This document shows, one piece after another, positions 1 to 11,694 of a stretch of 64,000 bases of DNA. How positions within the stretch are numbered: the stretch's first letter is position 1; every line of letters begins with the position of its first letter. The notes beneath the pieces are model-generated. The model ran no database searches. It was not told the origin of the DNA and worked only from the letters and a program-made list of their open reading frames with translations. Origin of the DNA: Metaphire vulgaris (lineage: Eukaryota; Annelida; Clitellata; Crassiclitellata; Megascolecidae). The translations under genes and the position numbers were made by a program. The stretch spans positions 13,248,374 through 13,312,373 of the forward strand of contig CM030862.1 of the NCBI GenBank assembly GCA_018105865.1. Direction: 5' to 3'.

Positions 1-477
1 ATTCAAGACTTCTGATTGTTGCAAATCAATTCAAGTTATTTAGCAAACTTGATCTAAAACGTATTAAGAGTTGCTTTTATTTACGCCACAATGTTGAAAC
101 ACTAACAGCTCTTTAATTTAATTTGAAATTCTTATTTTATTTTAACAGGGTTTATTCATACTTATAGTAATTCATCACTACTAATATTTTGCAAAATATA
201 AAATTCTATTTACCAAATTGTAATAACAGGTAAAAATCCGACAGTTTGTGAGTTCGAAAGATGTATTTTTTATATTTCGTATGCTGAAGGTTTTGTCATG
301 AGTTCACTTTGCTAATAAATCTTTTTCTGATTTAAAAACAGAAGCAACGCTAACACAGTCAAAGTTGTCTATGGTAGTAACTATAGGACACAATTCAAAA
401 ACATAACAATAACACACTGCAATAACAACATTTACGATAATCAATATCTCCCACACACTGGATAAATCATGAGATTG
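1..477. other. 3' flank of the BTB-BACK gene, no gene seen
   Basis: AT-rich sequence downstream of the minus-strand stop codon at 478-480. It probably includes the 3' untranslated region of the BTB-BACK gene. I see no open frame with splice logic and no recognisable repeat. Confidence 0.5.
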
Positions 478-3400
478 TTACTGGCAACCGTCACAACACT
501 TTGGAACGCAATCAGGTTTACATGGCATGCAGGTATTTTCACGTTTCTGGCAAGTGTGATACCTGTAAAAAAAGAGTAGAAATTGCTAGTTATGACATAA
601 TGAAAGCTTTTACAAATGTGGGTTCAAGACTTGGAATATTAAAGAGGTCCAATTGAAAACGAGGTCCTAAGTCACCCCTTGCAATAAAGATATAAACCAT
701 ACTTAATACCATAACAGTAGGCAATTCAATATGAGTTGTTGTGGTATTTATTATTAGCCCTAAAAAGACTAAAAGTATGGAAACAAGGCTGGCTTTGTGG
801 TGCTTCAGTGGCGACCCCAAAACCAAAGAGAAATACAGCCTCAGAATTAAAACAACAAAATCAACAACCTATACAATTTTCATATCAGGAATCCTTATCC
901 AAAGCTCCAAAGTAACATACAACTCCTGAAGTTATCAGATGAAAGTGTGGCATTTAGTACTATCTGTGACATGAAATGAGAAACTGATTATGAACTAAAA
1001 CTTGTAAATAACTAAAGGATTTATGGAAAAGACCTTTGTTCATTGTCCTCTAATCTGCCAAAATTTTAGGGCCTTACAATAATTAAATAAGTTCAGGCAA
1101 TGTTCAATATCCCAGGAGCTTGGTGATTTTACCCCCCATAAATTAAGGCTGATCCATAAGTCAACCAAATGTTTTAAAGCCGGCCGACATCCCACTGGAG
1201 GTAGAAAATTTTGGGGCAGTAGTCCAATTGCTACTGTTTTCTAAAATATCACTTGATCCAGGGTACAAACACACCACCTCAGTGGAAAATCCACTCAAAT
1301 AAGGAAATGAATAAATAAACTGGCAGAGAGGCCTACCAATTGGCTTCTAGGATTGCCTCTTTAACGGCTTCATCGTCTAGAAGAAAGTCATTGTTGGTAG
1401 ACAATTTGACTAGATCCTCGGGCGAAAGTTCCTTGAAATTGACACACGACATCACTTGAGCGGCCCACTTCTTGCGCTTCGCGCGTTCAAAGTTGAGCCA
1501 GCGCAGCGCGGCTCTCGCAATGTCCATTTCTGACTCGATGACCAGATCATCACGACAGAGAAGCTTCTGGATGCATTCTGGACTTAGGTTCAAGAACTGG
1601 TCTGTTTTGACGATGGCAGGAAAGTTCTCCGCTACCTGCCTCCACTGCCCAACAAAATACAGTCAAATACTATTATAAGCATATACAAAGTCTTGTAGAA
1701 TTAACAATTAACTGTTAGGCCATTATTCCCCAAGTGCTGTCACTCAGTGAAGGTCAGGCAAATGAATGACAGGCATACATGTCATCCACAAATCAGCAAT
1801 ACTAATTATGCATGTACTGCATATACACAGTGTCACTCAAGCACTGAAAAGTGCTAATCTTTCATTCAACATGAAAAATAGTGACATTGGCCATCAAACG
1901 CAGATTTCATAGCAGCCTTGAAATACACAAAAAAGGCATTAAATGCAAATTTTGAATAAAATTTATCAAGTATATATAATATTCAGTAAATGCCTGTCTC
2001 TCGGTTTCGGTTATGTTGCCTGTATGACCAACGTCCTGAAAATTGCTTGAAATCATGCGTTCACATCGTTTCTTGAGGTCGTCCATCTGAAGAAAATCAG
2101 CGGCCGCAAAGACTTTAGCCAGATTCCCGCGATCAAGTCTACAATCTTCACAAAGAGAAAAACAGAAATGACCTCACAATAACTTAACACAGGAGCTCAT
2201 AGCCAGAATCTAGACATACGATACAGAGGTACATTTTCAAAAGTCCTATAAACCATTTCCTGTTATCTCACAAAACTTTAGTATCAACAACTATCCATAA
2301 TGTCAACACACACACACACACAAAGAAATAACAAGATCAAGAAAACCAATGTGTCCAATGCTAACATATTTTCCTAACCTCCTGTATACATGAACTCAAG
2401 AATAACGTTGAAAATTTTTGGTTTAATGTTGCATCCAAGTGTTATGACGCTCCTTGGTAAGCTGCAGTCGTTCGGAAGAAGTCGGCAGGCAAAGTATTTG
2501 CTGTAACAGGACAGAACTGCACGGTGAACATTGAAACAGCAAGAGCCAACCTGGATGGTAGCATCGGTCAGCTGCCTCTCGTAGTACCTGCAATATCAAA
2601 TTAACACAGCTATGCCACAAATGAAGACGTCATGTTTTTCAACCAAGCAGCATAAATCAGATGACAAAATCTGAACTCCTTTGTGCCATCCATTTTCATT
2701 CGTAGCCAAATTGAAATTATGGAAGAGATCTAATTCAGGTGCCGTAGCAAAGTTCAGAGTATTGGGAAAGCCTCATATTTCAGAATCAGATAATGAACAA
2801 AATAATCTCAATAATGGATCTCGGGTTACGTTTTCATAAATGTAAAGCAATGCAACAGAATATACTGGGTAAATCGATTCATGTAATGTAGCCAATAGTT
2901 ACCAAAAGTTTATTAGATGCTATACCCAATTGTCTCTTGACAACAAAATGCATGTAAGACTCAGAAAATTAAGATTATTTTCTGATAATAACAATATAAC
3001 TACTTTATTGCAGTTATATGTAAACAATTTCTATGACTGTCAAAAGGTCAAACTATCAATAAAGGTACTTCAAAACAGAGGGTTCTCAAACTCTTCCATT
3101 CATCACAAATTTTGAATTAAAACTTGTTTCCCGACTAATACAACAACTTATAGGAACAGGAAAGGTCATATTTACAGTAACTGATTTATACAGTTTCCAA
3201 ATCAGCACATTCCCCGAAATGTCAACATAAGTTCCACAGGGTTTGACACCTTTATATAGCAACAAGTGACATGAAAATTGAAAGCAATTATATAATCACA
3301 GATTTTCGAGAAATTTCATCATCTTCTGTTGATGCTCGTTAGAAGCGGTAGTCGTTGTGGACGAAGTCGAAGTGCTGCCGCTTGATTTCTTCTGCGGCTG

Positions 3401-4350
3401 ACCCAATGAGTTGGACGCCGTACCGTTGGCACGATAGTCAACTGCGTTGAGCACAACCTCACCGCTGTCTGTCCTGCTGCTGTCTGCTGGGGCCTCTGTG
3501 GGCACTATGGCAAAATGCGAGCTCTTCTTTCTCAGAATGAAGGCCGACTCCGCTTCGGCGGACCTCAAATTCGCGCCGGTGCCGCCGGCGCTCTCTGGGC
3601 GCCGCGCCCTTGTGATGACGCCCTCAGCGTGTCGTTGGCTCTCGGCTGGGCGCTCATGTCCGTGGTGGCAATGTAGTACTCTGGATCGTCAGAGATGTGC
3701 CCTTGCCTGGCAAGTGAGTCATTATCTGTGTCCATATTGTATCTACTGTTAGCATTTGCATTCCTAAACTGATTGCCGGATAATTTCCCGTTAGACTGTT
3801 CACCAACTTTTCTGCCTGTTCGAAGGTCGTCGTTCGGACTTCCATTGCTGTCTCCTGCGGTCCGTTGCTTCAAGGCTTCCAAATTACTGCTGTTATTCTG
3901 GGGCGATGGACTTCGTCTGTTTCGTCTCGGTGAGCAACTGCCGTTTTTGGCAAATTCTTGCCGTGGGGATCTACGTGGACGCCGGTGAAACTTCTTGCAT
4001 TCTCTCCTAGGCAGATCTTCGTCATAGTTACATGGAAGAGGCCTTTCGTTGGGCGGGAAACAAAGAACTCCACCACTTTCTGGGTAGGTTTTTATGTCGA
4101 TGATCTCGTACTGGTACCCCGGGCCGCAGTCTTTCGGTCGCGCCACAGCGCGGCACGACACGTTGACCATGAAAGGAGGACAGGGCTTGGCTGACACGTC
4201 AAGCCTGTTGCATTCGCATGCAAGAGGACTGGGGCACTGACGATGGCATCTGACGGTCTCACAGTCAACCGAACTAACATCTTCAGAGTCACAACATGAA
4301 CTACACTCAGCGCTCTCTCGGCCAACGTATTCTTCAAGTTCGTCATCCAT
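478..4350 (-). CDS. BTB-BACK domain protein with cysteine-rich N-terminal and C-terminal extensions (one frameshift)
   Basis: Five minus-strand coding exons join in phase: 4350-3300, 2587-2379, 2145-2033, 1644-1337 and 562-478. Exon 1 codes about 350 residues. Its first 130 are rich in Cys, and an Arg/Ser/Asn-rich low-complexity stretch follows. It ends KFLENL, and the next exon continues YYERQLTDATIQVG, the usual start of a BTB fold. BTB then runs through VHRAVLSCYSKYF and EFMYTGDCRL to LAKVFAAADFLQM. The exon at 1644-1337 is a BACK domain (NFPAIVKTDQFLNLSPE, later ARAALRWLNFERAKRKKW). The last exon is a 28-residue tail with eight Cys. No kelch repeats follow. BTB-BACK proteins are usually Cullin-3 adaptors; the substrate here is unknown. 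Two points are weak. Exon 1 needs a one-base shift between 3568 and 3654 to stay open, and the BTB-BACK linker looks short, so a small exon between 1645 and 2032 may be missing. The exon 1 donor (GTGATT) is also weak, so the Cys-rich part could be a separate gene. The start is the ATG of MDDELEEY; an upstream exon is possible. Confidence 0.75.
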
Positions 4351-4452
4351 CGACGCAACCTCAGAAAAACAGATCAGAAAAACATTGTGAAACAGCAGAT
4401 GAAATTCTTATATAAAGAAAAGTGGTATAAAGAGGCCCAAATGACTCAATAA

Positions 4453-4799
4453 ATTCTACCTCAATTTTATTCTAGAGCATTCGAAATGCCCCAAAATATG
4501 GTGAACCATTTGAAACGACACTATGCAGAGTCTTCAGAAATCTGTTCTCTGTCAAATGTCTAAAAAATCGAACGAGAGATAAGAAGGGGTTTAAGAGAGC
4601 TGGTTTCTTGTATGACAAGTTCTATAGACCACAAAAATATTATATAATTGATAACCTGTTTGACGTTGGACAATGCAAGGATTATTGCTACAGTAGGCTA
4701 TAGAAATGCAAAATTCAGAAGAGTGATGAAACAAATTAAAACTACATTTTCATGTGTGTCCAGCTTAGCTGAGTCAAACCGTACTAGAATTGTCAATAT
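4453..4799 (+). repeat. Single, permuted 346 bp repeat unit without the miniature element insertion
   Basis: This 347 bp block matches the interior of the composite at 23620-23973 on the opposite strand, but in a different circular order: the two ends of that interior are fused here. The word CCTGTTTG at 4655-4662 occurs once and uninterrupted. In the composite it flanks both miniature elements, so this copy shows the pre-insertion state. The block is bounded by TCAATA on both sides (4446-4451 and 4793-4798). Confidence 0.8.
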
Positions 4800-4807
4800 C
4801 AGTGTTG

Positions 4808-5346
4808 TTAAGTATTTAAGATACATGTATCTAGATATGTATCTTAGATACAAAAATGTATCTTGTATCTTGTTTCAAGATACATTTTCAAAAGTATCTA
4901 GTATCAGTATCTTAGATACAAAAAAGAGTATTTGTATCTGTATATTTAAATTAGATACAAGATACTTTTAAACTTTCAATAGAGGTTGACTATATTGGAT
5001 ATTGGTGATATGTGATATGTGGACATTTCAAATATACTTTGAGCTAAACTATTAAGAGATATATAATTTGAATAATATGACAACCTCTTTGGTTGTAAAT
5101 TTGCTTTGCATCTATGACTAATTTTCTCCGTACTAGGTTTATTTTGAAACAAACTCTTCTTGGAATTTTTTTTTATCAATACTAACTTCTAAATAAAGTA
5201 TCTTAATAAGTATCTTGTATCAAGATGCTTTCAATTTATATTTGTATCTTGATACTTTTTATATCATGTATCTAGTATCAGTATCTTTGATACATTCCCT
5301 CACATGTATCTGTATCTGTATCTAAGATACATTTGAAATGTATCTT
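4808..5346. repeat. Two clusters of GTATCTT / AAGATAC repeats
   Basis: Clusters at about 4811-4970 and 5196-5346 consist of many copies of GTATC, TATCTTG and their reverse complements, so the region is locally self-complementary. About 225 bp of ordinary AT-rich sequence separates them. The layout could be a small element with repetitive ends, but I see no clear target duplication. Confidence 0.6.
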
Positions 5347-7761
5347 TAACAGCACTGCAAATAAGGTGCCCTCAAAAAAAACTTTGTGTCAGCAGGTCCT
5401 GCCAGAGATGCTAACACAATCTTCTATTAGCTGTGAACATAAATATAATATAACTGGTCATAGAATTGTTTTGACAATTGTGTACGGCTGCTTTGTCGGG
5501 TATTTATTATCGTGGCCCTTCTTCGAAGACAGCTACTACAGCTTCACTGTCTGTCTGTCACCGCTACAATATCAGAGCATAACCAACTGTGAGCACGATC
5601 ACTCTGCCTTTTACATTACAGCGTTGCATTACAACTTGACATTAAAACGTAAACAGAAATTATCAAAGTATTTAATTACCGGTTGAAAGTTTTCTCATAC
5701 GCTAACTACAACATAAAATAACATATTTTGCAATATCTGCGCGATTACTGAACATATCTAAGCGTTTTACTTTACAGTACTTCTTTAGCCATTCGGCAGA
5801 TTAGGTCTTTTATATTAAAATATTTATTATTTATTTGATTTCTTGTAATTAATTATTTAAATGTCCAAAACTTTTCAGAGATGTGTTTATGTGAAGTCAT
5901 TAGTTGGACCCCTTCTATGCGCTGCTTGACCAAATTTTATAGCGCTGTTTTATAATTGTATACTGAGATTTGGTATACTGGTCCAAAAGATCTACATTCC
6001 AGAATTGACCCCATTGAAACTACGTTATCTTATCCAACTCTTGTCAAAGAGCACCTTTTCCGATGCTAGACCCAGACTTTGGACTTTACTTTCGGTACTT
6101 TCTTACAACTCAAAATTTATCTGCTACATGTTGTTTGTTCTCCGTAATCCAGCAAGTAAATGAGGGTGACCGTGATGATGACGATAGCCATTCGTTTTTT
6201 AACATATCAAGCAAGTGAAGCAACTGACATTAATAAGTTTGCTCTATGAATTCGCTATAGAAGCTGATTGCTTCTGCGTCTCTATGGGGATATTTGTATC
6301 CGTGTGTGTGTGTGTGTGTGTAATTTTGTTACAGAAAAGGTGCAGTCAATTGGATCGGGTTTTTATTTTTTTCTAAATAAAATCAAATAAACCCAGTGAT
6401 TTATTACGAGTATGATAAACTTGTGCGTTGTTTTGTAACGCCCTGGCATCGATTGAGCGCTTCGTTGGAAGATGACACGTCAGTCGCTCGACCAAGAGTG
6501 ACTGACTGGACTCAAAAGTCAAATCGTCAGATATTAAAATTCGTATTAAGCAATCAGAAATCTACAATGTACAAGAATCGAAGCGTTTCAGGTACGCGTA
6601 TAGTTAATAAAACGACCGGGCTTCTGCATAAGTGCCCGCGTATACGGTTCTAAAGTATCTGTCTAATGATTCTAAGCTAATTGTAAACTTCTATAGCGCC
6701 ACTTTATAGTGCATTGTAGCTTCAGCCGATGGCACGCCAAAATTAATCATCAAGGTCCGCAGTAATTTGGTTTCTGCCTTGTAAATATGTAATGTATGTA
6801 GAAATTGTCAGCCTTTACCAGTTCTTTAGGTCTAACTTTGCAGGAAATATGAAAAATAGCTAGCACGATTATGGTTTGTATTCTCCATGATGCTGACATT
6901 CGTAAAGGATGGCTAATTAATGTGGAAATCAATCAGTGATTACAGCCAGTCTTTGTGGGGTTTATTTTGCTTTTAATGAAGACATTTGAGCGTAATTTGA
7001 TTCTATGTTCGTAATGTCCCAGCAAAGAAATGCTATTTGATGATTTTTAGTGTTTGCAGAAATTAGTTGTTGCACTTGAGTTATGTCTTTCAGCCAGCAG
7101 GTCGGTTTCTTTTGGGCTTGCTTTGGCAGATATTTTGGCCCAGGGCTTGTTGAACTAAATGTGACATAAGTGATTGTGTGGTTGCATGACTTCAGAATTT
7201 CTTTTTATGAGTTGAAAACATGCATTTACATGTGAATGGTACGACAGGCATTCTGTGATACTGCATAAAAGACTAGTAGTTTATTTGTTATGCATTTATA
7301 GCAATGCAAATCATACGTGCAACATTTGGTGATGCAGAACCTTTTGAACTGTTGACCAGACATCCTACGACTGCCGTATTTTATTTTTGGGAATTGAAAA
7401 GTCATTGCAAGAGCACACTTATACGTTATACGTTCATAGTAAATATTTGTCTTTGTCAAGTGATAAAGGCTGCACTATGCTTTGTGGTTTCTAGCAGAGA
7501 GTGGTGCATGCTTCAGGACTGCATTCTACTCAAAAATGCTATTGTACTAGAGTTTGTATGCAGTTGGGGGAGGGGGGGGTTATTTCAACTTGACTTGGCC
7601 ATCTGTTAAGGACATTGATATTGAGGAAGCAGTTGCAGTCATAATATAGTTGTATTTGAATTTGTTGAGTAATGTCAACCATATAGGTTACTCTTTCATG
7701 TGGACACGTCTATGCTTGTGATCTATGATCGGGTAAATCTAGAGTTTAACAAAGTTGCAGT

Positions 7762-10700
7762 ATGGACATTAGATCTGCTAGAGAAATTAGAGGTACTGCA
7801 GAAGGTGGGTTCATAAAATTTTTGATGTAATTATTTAATTCAAATTTTGTTTTTTATTCTGAGTTTATTTTTGGAAAGTTATTTAGTGCTGTTGTGTATG
7901 CCCCCCACCATGGACTTATTGAATTTTCATGTTGGTCCTTGTTTAGGTATGAGAACTGAAATTGCTTGGTTGTATTAGGGCATATGTCCAGATTTTGTTG
8001 TTAGTTGTTGTTACAATAATATGAGTTGCAATCAAATATATATTATTTCTGTTGTCTTATTTGAATTAAATTTTTAGCAGATTTTTACAGATCTTGCATA
8101 GCTATGTATTTATAATCATTTCCCATTTAAAACAGATGTATAGAGAAAATATAATATCTACTCAGATTAGGGGATCATATTATTAGTTTTTTTTGCAAAA
8201 TAAAAATGTTGTAACACCCTTTTTGTTGTAAAATATGATTAAATGAGCAAAGTATTTTTGTAATAACAGGATCAGTTAGATGCATTGGCTTGTCTGCCAC
8301 ACCAGTAGATCTGCTGATGTATGTGCAATGGAGTTGATTTCTTGTGAATTTTGTTAGTAGTTATATGTCGTTGGTGTTATTTAGAGAATGGCCTGAATGA
8401 GTCAGTTGCTGATACACCATATCAGTCACCAAATGGTTTGCCACCATCGCCCTTGAGTGGTAATGACAATTTCAATTTGCTATTCTGTGTTCAAAGCATG
8501 TTGGTTGGCTTCGTTTTAACCCTTTTCTCGTTTGCCCCGAGAATATTCGTCCATTTTACATTATGTTACAAATAAATGAACTGTAAAGGGGTTAATGTTA
8601 TTTTTTCGATACGCTCTGTTCTTGACCGACACAGTTGTTGCTTTTTGCATCTGTGAGACAACATTTGACTTTGAGATTAAAATTTTGATATACCAGGTAT
8701 ATTGAATTTATTTATTTCTGGTTGGTTCTCTTTCCAAAATCCAGACATTTAGGCAATTCGTGGCAGTCGTGTTAATATGCTCATGTGTTAATATCAATTT
8801 ATTTATGAGCTTTCTTACTCATTGTTTACAAACCTCTTCTTCCATATCAGCATTTTCGACTTATTGTTTAGAAACTTGCTCAGTTTGACTTGCGTCATCG
8901 ATTCTTTCTTTTATGCAGAGTCATCTTGTGCTATGTTTTATATTTATAAACGGCTTCATTTAGATTATGCATTCAGGGCTGAGTGGTATATTTACACAGC
9001 ACTTGATCTTGATCAAGCCTATCAATAGACTTGTTTGGACAGGAAGTTTCTGCTTTTAAATCTTGCATGGTAATTTTGCCTGAACATTGATTCTGCCTTA
9101 AAGCAGATGCTTTTGTGAATAGAATTTTATTTCTAGACATGTTTACATGCACACGCATGCACATCCAAATGGCCAATACTAGTTTCTTGTATGCCTCTGT
9201 GCATATTAATTAATGAAGCATAGGTAATTTTTCATCTTTTTCTTTATTTTGGTGATATTGGAAATCTGACTTATATGTGTTCATTATGTTATATACATTC
9301 TGTTATAATTATTTACAACTTTGTGTTCTCTATAAATTTGCACACCCACCCACCCACCCACCCACCCACACATGTGCATGCATGTGCGTCCGCTTTGCAC
9401 TGTGTATTATTGTGGATTTGATAAAACTATCATTATTTAAATTCATTTCCTTTTGTAGAATCGTCTGCGGCCCCAAAAAATACAATTAGATACGCGAGTC
9501 TTTTCATCCTGATGGTGCAGAATGCGGCCCAGACGCTCGTCATGCGCTACGTTCGGGTACGGCCGGGTGACATGTTCGTGTCAACGACGGCTGTTGTCAT
9601 GTCGGAGTCAATCAAATGCCTGACGTGTCTGTTGATCATATTCCACGAGGAAGGATACAGTGTGTTACAATGGTGGTCGCATCTTTGTCAGAACATCTTT
9701 CGACAGCCGCTTGACTGCCTTAAGATATCTGTACCTGCTGTTGTTTATATGCTCCAGAATAATCTCCTTTATGTCGCTGCTTCAAATCTCGAGGCTGCAA
9801 CGTATCAGGTGCGATGATCTGTACGTGCTTTTGCGCGCTTAAGTGTTTTGTATCAGCTAATGTCTTTTATCTAGTTCAGGTGGGTGAACTCTTGCCTGAT
9901 GTATTGGCCTGCCTCCTGTGGCAGATTTTGATAACTCTGCAGAGTGCAGTGAATGGGGAGTCACTGGGCTGGTAGCTTTATTGGGTCAATGAATTCGATA
10001 GATCAGAATAGAATAGAAAATAGAATAGAAAAACACAAAAGTTGTGTGGCCACTTCCATGGTAGTAACTTATCATCATATTAACATCATCTTCAACCCCT
10101 GTGTCATCATTCTTTGACCTATTCTTACCTGTTGTTTTAAAGTGCCTAGTCTGTCTAATTTCACTTAGCTATCTCATTTTTGTCACCAGCTTTGTTATTA
10201 GTTGATGTTATTTTTATAATATGATAATAAAACAAGATTTGGGGTGGTTCAGTTGGGTCTGCCCTGTGTGAGAACCCAGCCATTTGTTCACATTTTGGTC
10301 TTTCTGTTCAGTCTCTTTCTTTGCCCACGTGTCCTCTCGTAGATTTGTTCCTGTATTCTCATTCTTTTGATAAACATTGCTGTGTCTTAGGTTACATACC
10401 AGTTGAAAATCTTAACGACCGCTCTGTTCAGCGTTATGATGCTGAGGAAAGAGTTGAGTCGTCTCCAGTGGGTCTCTCTTCTCCTTCTCTTCGTCGGAGT
10501 CGCGCTCGTTCAGGTCAACTCAGAGGTGGGCAAGAAGGCGTCACACGACGGCGTTGAACAGAACCAGGTGATTGGGCTCGTGGCGGTCATCATCGCCTGC
10601 CTCATGTCCGGTTTCGCCGGCGTCTATTTCGAGAAGCTTCTGAAGAACACGCCACAGTCTGTCTTCGTGAGGAACGTCCAACTCGGCTTCATCGGCGCCG

Positions 10701-11028
10701 TCTTCGGACTCGCGACCGTGGCCGTCAAGGACGGCGCCAAGGTCAAAGAGCACGGCTTCTTCTTCGGCTACGACTTTGCCGTCTGGTCGGTGATACTGCT
10801 CATGTCCGTCGGCGGTCTCGTCGTCGCGTCGTCGTCAAGTATGCAGACAACATTCTGAAGGGCTTCGCGACCTCGGGCTCGATCATCCTCGCCTGCGTTG
10901 CTTCCGTCTATTTCTTTGAGTTCAGGCTTTCGATCGAGTTCTGTCTTGGCACTGTTCTTGTCATTCTCTCGGTGTTCATGTACGGCAAGTTTGTGCCGGT
11001 GCCCAAAAAACCGGTCGTCCATACTTGA
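7762..11028 (+). CDS. SLC35A2/A3-like: SLC35A-family UDP-sugar transporter (UDP-galactose / UDP-GlcNAc type), with a one-base frameshift
   Basis: Nucleotide-sugar antiporter of the Golgi or ER membrane that carries UDP-galactose or UDP-GlcNAc into the lumen in exchange for UMP. Exons: 7762-7804, 8385-8459, 9459-9808, 10391-11028. They join in phase and give about 368 residues. Family hallmarks are [84 protein letters not shown] and [13 protein letters not shown]. Many hydrophobic helices are visible. The LSRLQW segment is closest to SLC35A2, but A2 and A3 cannot be separated by eye. In the last exon the frame breaks at about 10822-10835, in a run of GTC/TCG. The conserved VVVKYADN needs one extra base just after GGLVVA; as written, translation ends at 10858. 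This may be a true lesion or a lost base in assembly. The 75-base second exon is symmetric (phase 1 to 1) and codes a polar N-terminal segment, so it could be a cassette exon. Confidence 0.92.
8516..8595. mobile_element. 80 bp TTAA-flanked miniature element, copy 1 (piggyBac-like ends)
   Basis: Begins TTAACCC and ends GGGGTTAA. It shares an internal block (GTCCATTTTACA in this orientation) with two other copies at 35236-35316 and 45562-45641. A TTAA target with CCC ends is typical of piggyBac elements. This copy is inverted relative to the others, is the most diverged, and lies in an intron of the transporter gene. Confidence 0.6.
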
Positions 11029-11506
11029 TTGGCGGACGTCCAGTTGTTGGCGTGGCTTTAATTCCAATCATTCTTCGTTCTTTTTTTTCCAGTCATTTCT
11101 TTTATTTATTGCCATCTGATTTAATGACTGTATGTTGGGCTATATTAATTTTTCTATAATTGTCGTGATTGTTGGTATTGGTTGATTGTACGAAGCACAG
11201 TTTTAGTTGAATCGTTTATCTGAATGCTTGGTGACTGGATGGTTTTGTTCCATGAGAACAACATTTTTGTAAGTTTTTTTTTAAAGATGAACAAATAATG
11301 GAGATGCTCTTGATCAAATGGTATTTGTTTGATTTTTATAAATCATAGTCAAATTGGTTGAGGACATACTAGTAAATGCTAAATGAATTACTGCATGGAC
11401 TTGGCAAGTGCTGAGATGAATAAGCATAAGAATAGGGCAATTTCTTTTTCAGCAAATCATAAACAGTGCAGTTGTATGACATTAATATTATTAAGGCTTA
11501 CACTAT

Positions 11507-11694
11507 CAGAGGCGGCTCCACAGAGGGGCCCCTATTGGATACCTGCCCTCCCCCCCAGCATCCTCACCCGATACTTTAGTGCTCTCATTCTAAGCGACTA
11601 GATTAGTCCAGGTTCGTGAAAAATAGTTCACCCCATGCTTAGAGGTTGCCACCCCAAAGGCCCCCCCAATTGCCAAATCCTGGAGCCGTCTACA
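11507..11694. mobile_element. Decayed hAT-type miniature element (CAGTGGCGGCTCC family)
   Basis: Starts CAGAGGCGGCTCC and ends near GGAGCCGTCTAC. The inner sequence (GAGGTTGCCACCCC, TTGCCAAATCCTGGAGCC) matches the elements at 13436-13607 and 59248-59432. No clear target duplication remains, so it appears old. Confidence 0.6.

Larger units (their letters stand above)
4351..7761. other. Intergenic region between divergent genes
   Basis: Separates the minus-strand BTB-BACK gene from the plus-strand transporter. It holds the 346 bp repeat at 4453-4799, two clusters of GTATCTT-type repeats (4808-5346), a (TG)n run near 6302-6320, and a CTTCTATAGCGCCA repeat fragment near 6690. The 85-residue open frame at 6396-6653 has no recognisable content. 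Confidence 0.6.

Noticed and set aside
3300..4350. Separate Cys-rich gene ending at 3296
   Set aside because: The frame does end in a stop at 3296, but KFLENL plus the next exon gives a continuous, in-phase BTB start. One gene is preferred; the alternative is kept as a doubt.
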